Shown here: piece by piece, positions 23,729 to 30,731 of the stretch | Layout: each line of letters begins with the position of its first letter | How positions within the stretch are numbered: the stretch's first letter is position 1 | Virus record (IMG/VR): IMGVR_UViG_3300021368_001504 | Location: 1 to 30,849 of that record | Reading direction: 5' to 3' (one strand) | Source: a virus | DNA: 30,849 nt | The notes under the pieces: model-generated | The model's input: the letters and a program-made list of their open reading frames with translations, nothing else | Told to the model about the DNA's origin: nothing | Databases searched by the model: none | Position numbers and translations under genes: made by a program

Positions 23729-24156
23729 AATAAATCCATAACTTTGAATACAGTTTCTAATTTAGTTTGATTAACTTTATTACTAAGGGTGTTTTTCAAA
23801 CCGTTGTGTAGTGGTTTTGGCCAACTTTTAAATGTTGTCCAAGCATACCCGTTGTGTTCACCATTTAAGTTGGGTATAAATTCGTTGTCTACTACACAAA
23901 GGTAAGTGTGAAACTGGAACTTGCTATCGTTAGAAACAAATGTTTCCAAAGGCACTGTCTTAATAATATCTATTTCACCTATTTCTTCAAATATTTCACG
24001 TCGTAGTCCTTCCCAAGGAGTTTCAGCTTCTTCATTTGTACCACCTACAAGGCCCCATACATCTTTTGCTCTGCCTTGTGTTCTATGAAGTAACAAAAAT
24101 CTTTTGGTTGTCCGTGCATAGACTAATGCACCACTACATACAATATGTTTGTTCAT
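23725..24156 (-). CDS. Nudix hydrolase
   Basis: A 143-residue protein with a Nudix box at residues 39-61: Gly39-x5-Glu45-x7-'REIFEEIGE'. The final hydrophobic position of the consensus is Glu instead, otherwise the box is intact and the metal-binding Glu residues are present. 'VWGLVGGTNEEAETPWEGLR' and 'LLLHRTQGRAKDVW' are typical of Nudix enzymes acting on nucleotide sugars or damaged nucleotides. In view of the ADP-heptose genes elsewhere, cleavage of a nucleotide sugar is one possibility. It lies downstream of gp15 on the minus strand without a clear ribosome site. Confidence 0.85.
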   Translation of the reverse strand: MNKHIVCSGALVYARTTKRFLLLHRTQGRAKDVWGLVGGTNEEAETPWEGLRREIFEEIGEIDIIKTVPLETFVSNDSKFQFHTYLCVVDNEFIPNLNGEHNGYAWTTFKSWPKPLHNGLKNTLSNKVNQTKLETVFKVMDLL

Positions 24157-24169
24157 ACTAGTAATTATC

Positions 24170-25648
24170 TTAGAAATTTAAATACCAGGTGCCAACTGGA
24201 TAAGAACCGTCATAGGCTAGGACCCATTCATCATTGGCATACTTATATTGCTTGCCAGTGTTAAGATTAGTTGTGTATACTACAGTACTATCATCTTCGC
24301 TTGCATCAAATACTATATGCCAACGTGTGCCGTCCCATTCAACAATGTCATTAGCACCTGCTATAAAGTCTGATCCGTCAGCATTTTTCCAAGCATCTGG
24401 TCCATCATAAGCACTATCACCTACAGAGTCGCTTGTGTTAATAGGTTCTAATATTAATATTCTTGCATCGCCAGCTTTAATTGTATCTGGATTTGTTTTA
24501 TATGGATTTATTATGTAATCTATTTTATTTCTATTACCGGACGGTCCAGACATGATAGTGTCTGCAGGTAGTGTATCTGTATCCCAGTTTATGCTTAGTT
24601 CATATTCATCCAACGGATTTATAGTAACAGTGCCTACAATTTCGTTATCGAGGTCTGCTCTGCGTAAGTGTAGATTTGTTACACCTGCGTTGAAATCAAA
24701 CGGTAAAGATTTTATGTAACCTGTCCACGTTTCTGCACCTACTATGCCTTTCCCTACAAGTTTTGCTGTATTACCTAACACTAACAATTCATAATTATCA
24801 TGTGCAGTAGTTACTGTTGCTGTAACATCTAACTTTACAACACCTTCTGTTGATGTTTGCTCTTCGATTTCACCAGTACCTGCTACTGCAATTCTTATGT
24901 TTTGATCGTTCTCAGGTTTAGGTGTTCCATCATACCCCTGTATAGTAGGTCTCGATAAATCAAGATCGATAGTGCCTTGTGTTTCATTGAAAATACTTGT
25001 AACAACTTGTGTAATAACACCAAGTCTTTTTACTTTTACAGGTGGGCTTATAAAGATAGGTGTGTTAAATGTTAGTGTTGCAACATCTATTTCACTATCT
25101 ACTCCTACAGGTACACTCCTACTGCTAAAAGTAATGTTTTCAAGATTCACTACACTTAGACTTGTCCAATCAATATAATTATCTGTGGTTTGTATTTCTA
25201 GGCTTGGATTAAACAGCATAAGTATCTGTTCTAGGATTTGTAATTTTTGATCAGTATTGCTAGACCATACATCTACATTCACTGTAAGCGTGTAAGGTGT
25301 TGGCATTAATCTTTCTACTGTGTAATTTTTACCTTCTTTATCTAGATATTCATTACCTACGCTATCATACTTTTGTTCACGAATATTAACTTTATTAACA
25401 TAACTTGAATCTGCAAGTCGTGCAGTATCCATTGCAAGGCCAGTGATATACACTGCCATGCGCGGCGCACTTGGTATTTTATTCTCAGAATTTTCTCTAA
25501 TTATATTTGCTACTTGACGTGTAAGATCTCCATACATTACAGGAACTTGAGTAAGAGCACCTTTACCATCTTTATAGGAAAAGTTACTCATTAACCGCAC
25601 CATTTGCGTAATGTACCTTCTTATTTGTCCGTCATAAAAATGTTGCAT
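24170..25648 (-). CDS. 15: Tail completion / proximal sheath stabilisation protein gp15-like, C-terminally extended
   Basis: A 492-residue protein. The first 240 residues align by eye with T4 gp15: 'FYDGQIRRYITQMVRLMSNF' (T4 'FYNSSFRRYATLMGDLFSNI'), 'VPVMYGD', 'MPTPYTLTVNVDVWSSNTDQ', 'ILEQILMLFNPSL' and 'LTFNTPIFISPPV'. Gp15 caps the tail tube and sheath and joins the tail to the neck. T4 gp15 has 272 residues; here about 220 extra residues contain beta-rich sequence and 'NDIVEWDGTRWHIVFDAS', a fibre-like motif I associate with marine relatives. Its start overlaps the stop of the preceding gene as TAATG, in one operon with gp14. Confidence 0.75.
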   Translation of the reverse strand: MQHFYDGQIRRYITQMVRLMSNFSYKDGKGALTQVPVMYGDLTRQVANIIRENSENKIPSAPRMAVYITGLAMDTARLADSSYVNKVNIREQKYDSVGNEYLDKEGKNYTVERLMPTPYTLTVNVDVWSSNTDQKLQILEQILMLFNPSLEIQTTDNYIDWTSLSVVNLENITFSSRSVPVGVDSEIDVATLTFNTPIFISPPVKVKRLGVITQVVTSIFNETQGTIDLDLSRPTIQGYDGTPKPENDQNIRIAVAGTGEIEEQTSTEGVVKLDVTATVTTAHDNYELLVLGNTAKLVGKGIVGAETWTGYIKSLPFDFNAGVTNLHLRRADLDNEIVGTVTINPLDEYELSINWDTDTLPADTIMSGPSGNRNKIDYIINPYKTNPDTIKAGDARILILEPINTSDSVGDSAYDGPDAWKNADGSDFIAGANDIVEWDGTRWHIVFDASEDDSTVVYTTNLNTGKQYKYANDEWVLAYDGSYPVGTWYLNF

Positions 25649-26721
25649 TATTCGTCGCCTAAATCTAAAGGATAATGTAAAGGTGATGGAGGCTTTTTAC
25701 CAAATCTTAATGTCCTTGGGCTATTTGGATGTCTATAAATTTTAAATCCGATCATACTGAATATCCTGCTTAACTCTCTTACAAAGGTAATAGGAACTTC
25801 AGGATCATATTTTATATCATTGAGTATGTCATTACCGATAGGTACTCCAAATTTTTCTTTGTATGCTATAATTACCTCTTTGAAATGTGCAGGCGTTTCA
25901 ATTCTTTTCAATGCTCGAATTATTCTAGCTTCACTTGTTCCTAATCCTTCTATTCCTGCTCTTACTTCGTCAATAATTTCTGGAACAATTGCTTTCTGTC
26001 CTTCAGTAGCACCTGCTTCTCCTTCTTTGCCTGATTTGCCTTCTCCTGACTTGCCAGCATCACCTCCAGGCGCCACAATACCAACCATTAGCTTTTGACC
26101 AGGATTTTTTCGCATGTATTCTCGCATTGTTTTTTCAAACGGAGTGCCTTTAATTGCACCAACAGCAGTTCCAGTTGCAGGATCAACTAATGCACCAACT
26201 TGATCCTGCTTTTCATGTCTAGTGTCTAATATAATTAATTCTTTAAGCCTATCTTTATCATAGTCGAGGGCTTTAGGATCTTTCCCCCACTCGGATTGTG
26301 AATCATCTTTCAAAAATTCTCTGTAATCTTTTATTACTTTACTGACCCTAACCGGATCATAATTTACAATTCCTCCTATTATCTTGTAACCTTTATCTTT
26401 TTGAGCATTTTTGTCACCGTCATTTGAGGGGAAAAGATCTGTAATAGGCATTTCTCTACCGTTTTTATCTACAGTTTGAATGGCTACAATTTTAAAAGAT
26501 TTATCAATGTCTTTGTAATTTTGTAAGATAAAATCGGTCATTGCCTTATATACCTTTTCTTTACCTTGTTGGATAAAATCCCATGGAACTTTATCAACAG
26601 AAAACTTTTCGGTTTGAGTATCAACAGTAATTACAAGTTTAAATAAATCTTTCCCATCATACCCAAAGGAGGTTAAACCTTTTGCTTCTTTTTCTATAAT
26701 TTTTATATCAGTGTATCTCAT
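25648..26721 (-). CDS. Neck-operon protein with an annexin-like repeat
   Basis: A 357-residue protein between gp14 and gp15. Residues 1-210 are an unrecognised alpha/beta region. Residues about 219-241 form a short Gly-rich collagen-like linker ('GGDAGKSGEGKSGKEGEAG'). Residues about 247-303 contain 'AGIEGLGTSEARIIRALKRI' and 'IIAYKEKFGVPIGNDILNDI', which match the annexin repeat pattern (GLGT-D/E near the start, 'AYKEKFG' and a final acidic residue). In eukaryotic annexins this type-II site binds calcium and phospholipid. Only one repeat is seen here. The C-terminus is basic and Pro-rich. Virion association is likely from context; function is unknown. Confidence 0.7.
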   Translation of the reverse strand: MRYTDIKIIEKEAKGLTSFGYDGKDLFKLVITVDTQTEKFSVDKVPWDFIQQGKEKVYKAMTDFILQNYKDIDKSFKIVAIQTVDKNGREMPITDLFPSNDGDKNAQKDKGYKIIGGIVNYDPVRVSKVIKDYREFLKDDSQSEWGKDPKALDYDKDRLKELIILDTRHEKQDQVGALVDPATGTAVGAIKGTPFEKTMREYMRKNPGQKLMVGIVAPGGDAGKSGEGKSGKEGEAGATEGQKAIVPEIIDEVRAGIEGLGTSEARIIRALKRIETPAHFKEVIIAYKEKFGVPIGNDILNDIKYDPEVPITFVRELSRIFSMIGFKIYRHPNSPRTLRFGKKPPSPLHYPLDLGDE

Positions 26722-26730
26722 AGCATCTCT

Positions 26731-27729
26731 CTAACTAAAGTCCGGCAACGGAATAATCTCAGGATTGTTTTCATCTGGCACTTCTGTAGGCGGCACCTTC
26801 TTAGGTGGTTCCTTCTTAGGTGGTTCCTTCTTAGGTGGCTCTTTCTTAGGTGGCTCCTTCTTAGGTGGTTCTTTCTTAGGTGGCTCTTTCTTAGGTGGCT
26901 CTTTCTTAGGTGGTTCCTTCTTAGGTGGTTCTTTCTTAGGTGGTTCCTTCTTAGGTGGTTCTTTTTTCTCTGGCGGCGTTTTTTCTGGTTTTGCAGGTTT
27001 TTCTTTTTTAGGTGGCTCTATCTTTTTAGGTGGCTCTTTCTTTATTTCCGGCTTTGTCTTTTGTTTTGGCGTAACAGGAACACCGTCATCCCAATTATCA
27101 TCGGGTTTTTGTATTGTAGGTGTATCTTTCTTTACGTCAGGCTTTTTAATAGTTTTATCAGTATCAGGCGTTGTTTCCGGTTCTACTGTTCCAGGTTTTG
27201 TAGGTATAACTTTGTCTAACTTATCTGTTTTAAGTTCTCCACCTGGTGTTGTAATGTCGCTATCACCACCACCTGATGTATCATTGCCTGGTAATTTACT
27301 AGGTGGTGTATATCCTCGAATTCCAGGATCACCGTCTCCGCCCTTGTCTGTGCCTTTATCTCCTAGGCCATCGCCTGTACCTTTATCACCTATACCGTCA
27401 CCTGTTGTGCCTTTACCCAGTCCTTCTCCATCTTCCCCGCTACCTTTATCTTTGCCCTGGGTACTGTTACCTGGTCCGTCACCCGGAACTTTACCTGAGC
27501 CCGAACCTTTGAACGGTCCTTTACCTGGACCTTCTGAACACGCCATAAGATATTCAGTCCACTGTGGGTAATCTACTAAGAATTCATCTCTGTTTCTATC
27601 TGCTAAACTTATACGTTTTGCATTTTTACTTGCATAAGCATTTGTGATTGCGGCACAAAGTTGAACAGGACCTTTATAACCTTCAATAAGTCTTTCTTCG
27701 CATTTTTTTAAATCTTTATTGTATTTCAT
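26731..27729 (-). CDS. Low-complexity (KKEPP)n protein of the neck operon
   Basis: A 332-residue protein in three parts. Residues 1-66 are a folded-looking domain with three Cys ('KKCEERLIEGYKGPVQLCAA'). Residues about 67-150 are Gly/Lys/Asp-rich. Residues about 190-320 are Pro/Lys/Glu-rich, including about ten tandem KKEPP pentapeptides. The ordered head may anchor it to the neck or tail while the long extended arm protrudes. Proline/lysine arms resemble TonB-type periplasm-spanning rods in composition, but no TonB domain follows. It begins directly at the gp14 stop and ends 9 bp before the next gene. Confidence 0.7.
   Translation of the reverse strand: MKYNKDLKKCEERLIEGYKGPVQLCAAITNAYASKNAKRISLADRNRDEFLVDYPQWTEYLMACSEGPGKGPFKGSGSGKVPGDGPGNSTQGKDKGSGEDGEGLGKGTTGDGIGDKGTGDGLGDKGTDKGGDGDPGIRGYTPPSKLPGNDTSGGGDSDITTPGGELKTDKLDKVIPTKPGTVEPETTPDTDKTIKKPDVKKDTPTIQKPDDNWDDGVPVTPKQKTKPEIKKEPPKKIEPPKKEKPAKPEKTPPEKKEPPKKEPPKKEPPKKEPPKKEPPKKEPPKKEPPKKEPPKKEPPKKEPPKKEPPKKVPPTEVPDENNPEIIPLPDFS
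26793..26965 (-). repeat. 15-bp tandem repeat encoding KKEPP, about 11 units
   Basis: On the plus strand the unit reads close to CTTCTTAGGTGGTTC, and the core TTCTTAGG recurs every 15 bp eleven times. Units differ only at synonymous positions (TTC/CTC and CTT/TTT alternation), so the pentapeptide is conserved. A multiple-of-3 period keeps copy-number changes in frame. Confidence 0.9.
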
Positions 27730-28865
27730 TATTCATCTGCCTTTGGTCTAAGTGCTTCAGATAGACTCTGTCTTTCTACAACAGATTCGCCGCTGATGGT
27801 GTTTGTTGTAGTGTTATTTATGAATGTACCTTTTTGCGTTGACCTACTATTTGATTGGGTCATTGTCATACGCACATTGTCTTCTTGTTTTACCCATCTA
27901 TTGCCGTCATATCTAAACAGTCTGTTGGGGTTAAAATCTGTTCTAAGGAAGTAATCGCCTTCTGATTGGTTAGTTGGAAAGGATATTCCATGCCCAAATT
28001 CTGCTCCGTTAGTTGGAATACCATCTCCGAGCAGATAACCATTATAACCTGACTTATTTACTGTTTTCATAGTGTCAGGTATATTATCATCATCAGTGTC
28101 TACTAATTCTGTATTTCCGTTAGCATCTAATTGTAAACTATAGTAATGGCTAGTGTCATACCCTGACTTGGCGGCATCTGCTTCTGCTTGTTTTACAACT
28201 GCATCATTTATTTGCATTTCTTTTTCGTATGTACTCAACATCTTACGCAATGTATCATCACCAGTTGCACCTTCTTCTGCAGGTAGATCTAAAATTTCTT
28301 TGTATTCTTGTCCGTCATATATTTGCTTTAGTTTTAGTCTATACAAGTGTGGATACCATGTTTGTGAAAAACCTTCTGCGGCTCTGTTTACATCTTCAAC
28401 AACATAAAATCGTTTTAGAGCGTAAGATAGATCGTTAAGGGCATATTCATCCTTCAAATGTGGTAATTCTACAACATCACCTGCTATTATTTTTCTGCCA
28501 AGTGTTTTTACACTGCTGTTAATATGAATTGTTAAAAACAATGTATCATTGCTTAGAAACAATCCGAATTGACTAAGATTGAAGTCAATGTCTTGCACAT
28601 TGTAAATACCACGCATTGTATATACATCTGGATCGTATTTTCTATCTCTGTTTTCAAGGAACAAAAGATCTTGTATATTTGTTTCAGAAACTGCATTGTA
28701 CTGAGGTTGATCAGCAGTAGCATTTTCTTCGGTAGGATTTTCTGCACCTAAGAACTTGTGTATATTGATATCTGTACCACCAACAGTAAACATTTCATAT
28801 ACTTGTTTGTCTATGAATGAATAATCGTTGGTTTTTTGTGGTCTATATAAACTTAATCTAGGCAT
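27729..28865 (-). CDS. 14: T4 gp14-like neck protein
   Basis: I start at the ATG encoding 'MPRLSLYRPQKTNDYSFIDK' (base 28865), giving 378 residues; the frame is open further upstream but the extra 31 residues are translated promoter sequence. 'VYEMFTVGGTDINIHKFLG', 'NIQDLLFLENRDRKYD', 'GIYNVQDIDFNLSQFGLFLS' and 'LPHLKDEYALNDLSYALKRF' are signatures I know from gp14 of marine T4-like phages. Gp14 forms the neck ring with gp13, joining head to tail. A C-terminal stretch (about 270-378) is more variable. It is first in the minus-strand operon and divergent from gp13. No ribosome site is visible before the start. Confidence 0.85.
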   Translation of the reverse strand: MPRLSLYRPQKTNDYSFIDKQVYEMFTVGGTDINIHKFLGAENPTEENATADQPQYNAVSETNIQDLLFLENRDRKYDPDVYTMRGIYNVQDIDFNLSQFGLFLSNDTLFLTIHINSSVKTLGRKIIAGDVVELPHLKDEYALNDLSYALKRFYVVEDVNRAAEGFSQTWYPHLYRLKLKQIYDGQEYKEILDLPAEEGATGDDTLRKMLSTYEKEMQINDAVVKQAEADAAKSGYDTSHYYSLQLDANGNTELVDTDDDNIPDTMKTVNKSGYNGYLLGDGIPTNGAEFGHGISFPTNQSEGDYFLRTDFNPNRLFRYDGNRWVKQEDNVRMTMTQSNSRSTQKGTFINNTTTNTISGESVVERQSLSEALRPKADE

Positions 28866-28871
28866 ATACAT

Positions 28872-28879
28872 ATTTATCG
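28872..28879 (-). promoter_or_regulatory. Putative late promoter for the minus-strand neck operon
   Basis: On the minus strand AACGATAAATATG carries GATAAATA, one mismatch from T4 TATAAATA, directly before the gp14 start. If T4 spacing applies, transcription would begin at or very near the ATG at 28865. Confidence 0.5.
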
Positions 28880-28894
28880 TTACTAAACAATTAC

Positions 28895-28902
28895 GATAAA
28901 TA
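28895..28902 (+). promoter_or_regulatory. Putative late promoter for gp13
   Basis: ACGATAAATAC contains the same GATAAATA octamer as the opposing minus-strand site 15 bp away. A GGAG ribosome site follows at 28907-28910 and the gp13 ATG at 28920. Confidence 0.5.
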
Positions 28903-28919
28903 CTACGGAGACTATAAAC

Positions 28920-29669
28920 ATGGCAATACAAAAACAAGATATATTCGATTATGTACATTCAATGCTAGGTGGAGGCATGGTTGATGTAGAACTTGATCCT
29001 GTGCATTATGAAACAGCTCTTACAAAAGCATTGACTCGTTTTAGACAAAGGTCAGATAATTCAGTTGAAGAATCATATTTTTTCATGCCAACTATTATTG
29101 ATACAAACGAATATACATTACCAAATGAAGTTGTAGAAGTAAGGAAAATATTTAGGCGCAGTGTTGGTAGTAGAACAGGCGGCGGCGATGGCGGTAGTAT
29201 TTTTGAACCGTTTAACCTAGCCTATACAAATGCTTATCTTCTTTCAAGTAGTAATTTAGGGGGACTTGCAACATATGATATGTTTAGCCAATACCAAGAA
29301 TTAGTTGGACGTATGTTTGGTAGTTTTATAGAATTCAAATGGAATTCTTATACAAAGAAACTTACACTATTACAACGCCCTAGAGCAGAAGAAACACTGC
29401 TACTATATTGCTATAATTATCGTCCAGACGAAAACCTAATAAACGACTATCTTGCTCAACAATGGATAAAAGATTACACACTTGCGGCATGTAAGTACAT
29501 GCTAGGAGAAGCAAGAGAAAAGTTTGCTACTATTGCTGGTCCGCAAGGTGGTACAAGCCTTAACGGACAAAGTCTAAAATCAGAAGCACAGCAAGAAATG
29601 GAAAAACTAGAACAAGAAGTTATACAACAAGTTTCTGGCGGTGCAGGATACGGCTTCCTAATAGGATAA
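28920..29669 (+). CDS. 13: T4 gp13-like neck protein
   Basis: A 249-residue protein. 'DIFDYVHSMLGGGMVDVELD', 'YTLPNEVVEVRKIFRRSVGS', 'EPFNLAYTNAYLLSSSNLGG', 'FSQYQELVGRMFGSFIEFKW' and the C-terminal 'GGAGYGFLIG' are highly characteristic of gp13 from marine T4-like phages. It forms, with gp14, the neck that seals the packaged head and receives the tail. It is transcribed divergently from gp14, the two starts separated by 54 bp holding two opposing late-promoter motifs. It is somewhat shorter than T4 gp13 (309 residues). Confidence 0.9.
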   Translation: MAIQKQDIFDYVHSMLGGGMVDVELDPVHYETALTKALTRFRQRSDNSVEESYFFMPTIIDTNEYTLPNEVVEVRKIFRRSVGSRTGGGDGGSIFEPFNLAYTNAYLLSSSNLGGLATYDMFSQYQELVGRMFGSFIEFKWNSYTKKLTLLQRPRAEETLLLYCYNYRPDENLINDYLAQQWIKDYTLAACKYMLGEAREKFATIAGPQGGTSLNGQSLKSEAQQEMEKLEQEVIQQVSGGAGYGFLIG

Positions 29670-29675
29670 TTTTTC

Positions 29676-29704
29676 TTGACATTAAAGGTATTTTCTACTA
29701 TAAT
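29676..29704 (+). promoter_or_regulatory. Perfect consensus sigma-70 promoter
   Basis: TTGACA (29676-29681), 17 bp spacer, TATAAT (29699-29704), all matching the bacterial housekeeping consensus. It sits in the 58-bp gap before the dNMP kinase gene, with AGAGG about 7 bp before that ATG. This implies expression by unmodified host polymerase, i.e. early. Confidence 0.85.
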
Positions 29705-29727
29705 AAACGTATTATAGAGGAACATTT

Positions 29728-30339
29728 ATGATCATTGGCATTTGTGGATTAATTGGTAGCGGTAAAGGTACTGTTGCTGATGTATTAGTTGAACAACATA
29801 ATTTTACAAAAATAAGTTTTGCAGACAAATTAAAAGATGGTGTTGCAACCGTGTTTGGTTGGGATAGGGCAATGCTTGAAGGAGATACTGATGAAAGCAG
29901 AGAATGGCGAGAACAAGCAGACAAATTCTGGTCAACCGAAACTAATGAGCACATTACCCCTAGATTGGTCCTTCAAATGTTTGGCACTGATTGTATGCGT
30001 AATGGCTTTTATGATGGTATTTGGGTAAGTCTTGTAAAACAACAATTGCTACATGATACTACAAAAAACTATGTAATACCTGATGTAAGATTTCCAAACG
30101 AAGCTGACATGATACATTCTCTAAAAGGACAAGTTTGGCATGTCAAACGAGGTCCTGATCCAGTTTGGTTTCGCATGTACCAGGACATAGGTGTTGAACC
30201 TAAAGATGTACATGAATCAGAATGGCGTTGGGCAAATGTAAACTTCAATGCTATTATTGGTAATAACACAACGATCGATGATCTTAAAAGTCAGGTATCA
30301 AATCACCTTGCTTCCAACGCACACCTTGTTTCTGCATAA
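29728..30339 (+). CDS. 1: Deoxynucleoside monophosphate kinase (T4 gene 1-like)
   Basis: A 203-residue P-loop kinase: Walker A 'GLIGSGKGTVAD' (7-18, Lys13). 'FADKLKDGVATVFGWDRAML' followed by 'EGDTDESREWRE', 'TPRLVLQMFGTDCMRNGFYD' and 'IPDVRFPNEADMIH' are shared with T4 gp1 dNMP kinase and relatives. It phosphorylates dNMPs derived from host DNA breakdown to feed phage DNA synthesis in the cytoplasm. It is slightly shorter than T4 gp1 (241). It lies among late structural genes but has its own sigma-70 promoter. Its 3' end overlaps the convergent HNH-like gene by 56 bp. Confidence 0.88.
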   Translation: MIIGICGLIGSGKGTVADVLVEQHNFTKISFADKLKDGVATVFGWDRAMLEGDTDESREWREQADKFWSTETNEHITPRLVLQMFGTDCMRNGFYDGIWVSLVKQQLLHDTTKNYVIPDVRFPNEADMIHSLKGQVWHVKRGPDPVWFRMYQDIGVEPKDVHESEWRWANVNFNAIIGNNTTIDDLKSQVSNHLASNAHLVSA

Positions 30340-30619
30340 TACGTTGACAATTGGCACAGATTGTTTTTAAATTCATAGGACTGCAATTATTTAAATCTCC
30401 GTCTATATGAAATACGTTAAACTGTTCTGGGTGCTTTGACTTATAACCACACTTTTCGCAAGTATCTTTTTTATCGTAACCTCTGAGTTTCCATTTAGGA
30501 ATACCTACGTTGATACCTCCGCGCAGGCATCGTTCACATAGTTTTCTATAGTAAATTTTTTTTCCTTTGCGATAGTTAATAGCCGCAGGTCTTTGTCCAC
30601 ACTTGCATAAAGGTCTCAT
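30284..30619 (-). CDS. HNH endonuclease-like zinc protein
   Basis: A 111-residue protein. Cys pairs 'CKC' (5, 7) and 'CERC' (28, 31), then 'CEKC' (54, 57) and 'CANC' (88, 91), give two zinc sites. The core 'FHIDGDLNNCSPMNLKTICANC' (70-91) has the His71, Asn and CxxC arrangement of HNH nucleases. I recognise this protein next to tail-sheath genes in marine T4-like phages; it may be a free-standing homing-type nuclease or a packaging/repair nuclease. The start ATG at 30619 is preceded by GGTGAGG on the minus strand. It overlaps the end of the dNMP kinase gene antiparallel, and its upstream region faces the gp18 promoter. Confidence 0.75.
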   Translation of the reverse strand: MRPLCKCGQRPAAINYRKGKKIYYRKLCERCLRGGINVGIPKWKLRGYDKKDTCEKCGYKSKHPEQFNVFHIDGDLNNCSPMNLKTICANCQRIMQKQGVRWKQGDLIPDF

Positions 30620-30687
30620 ATTGTATTTACCTCACCTTTTCGGCCCCTTTTTCATGGTGATATAACGTACCTTTTTATTATATTATG

Positions 30688-30694
30688 CTAAATA
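30688..30694 (+). promoter_or_regulatory. Putative late promoter for the tail sheath gene
   Basis: CTAAATA within TATGCTAAATATATG, about 38 bp before the gp18 ATG, resembles the late-promoter motif of marine T4-like phages. An AGGAGA ribosome site is at 30718-30723. Confidence 0.5.
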
Positions 30695-30731
30695 TATGTA
30701 GACACTAAGATTCCAACAGGAGAAAAAAATT

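Noticed and set aside
26793-26965. CRISPR-like array
   Set aside because: Units are 15 bp with no spacers and encode an in-frame pentapeptide.
26765-27571. Long plus-strand open frame rich in 'LGGSF' repeats opposite the KKEPP gene
   Set aside because: It is the antisense shadow of the 15-bp repeat; the minus-strand gene has operon context and flanking starts and stops, this frame has none.
27729-28958. Upstream start of gp14 at 28958
   Set aside because: The extra 31 residues read through the late-promoter motifs and into gp13; the conserved gp14 N-terminus begins at 28865.
30631-30660. TCACC...GGTGA inverted repeat between the HNH gene and gp18 as a terminator
   Set aside because: The stem is only 5 bp with a 20-base loop and lacks a clear T-run; chance is likely.
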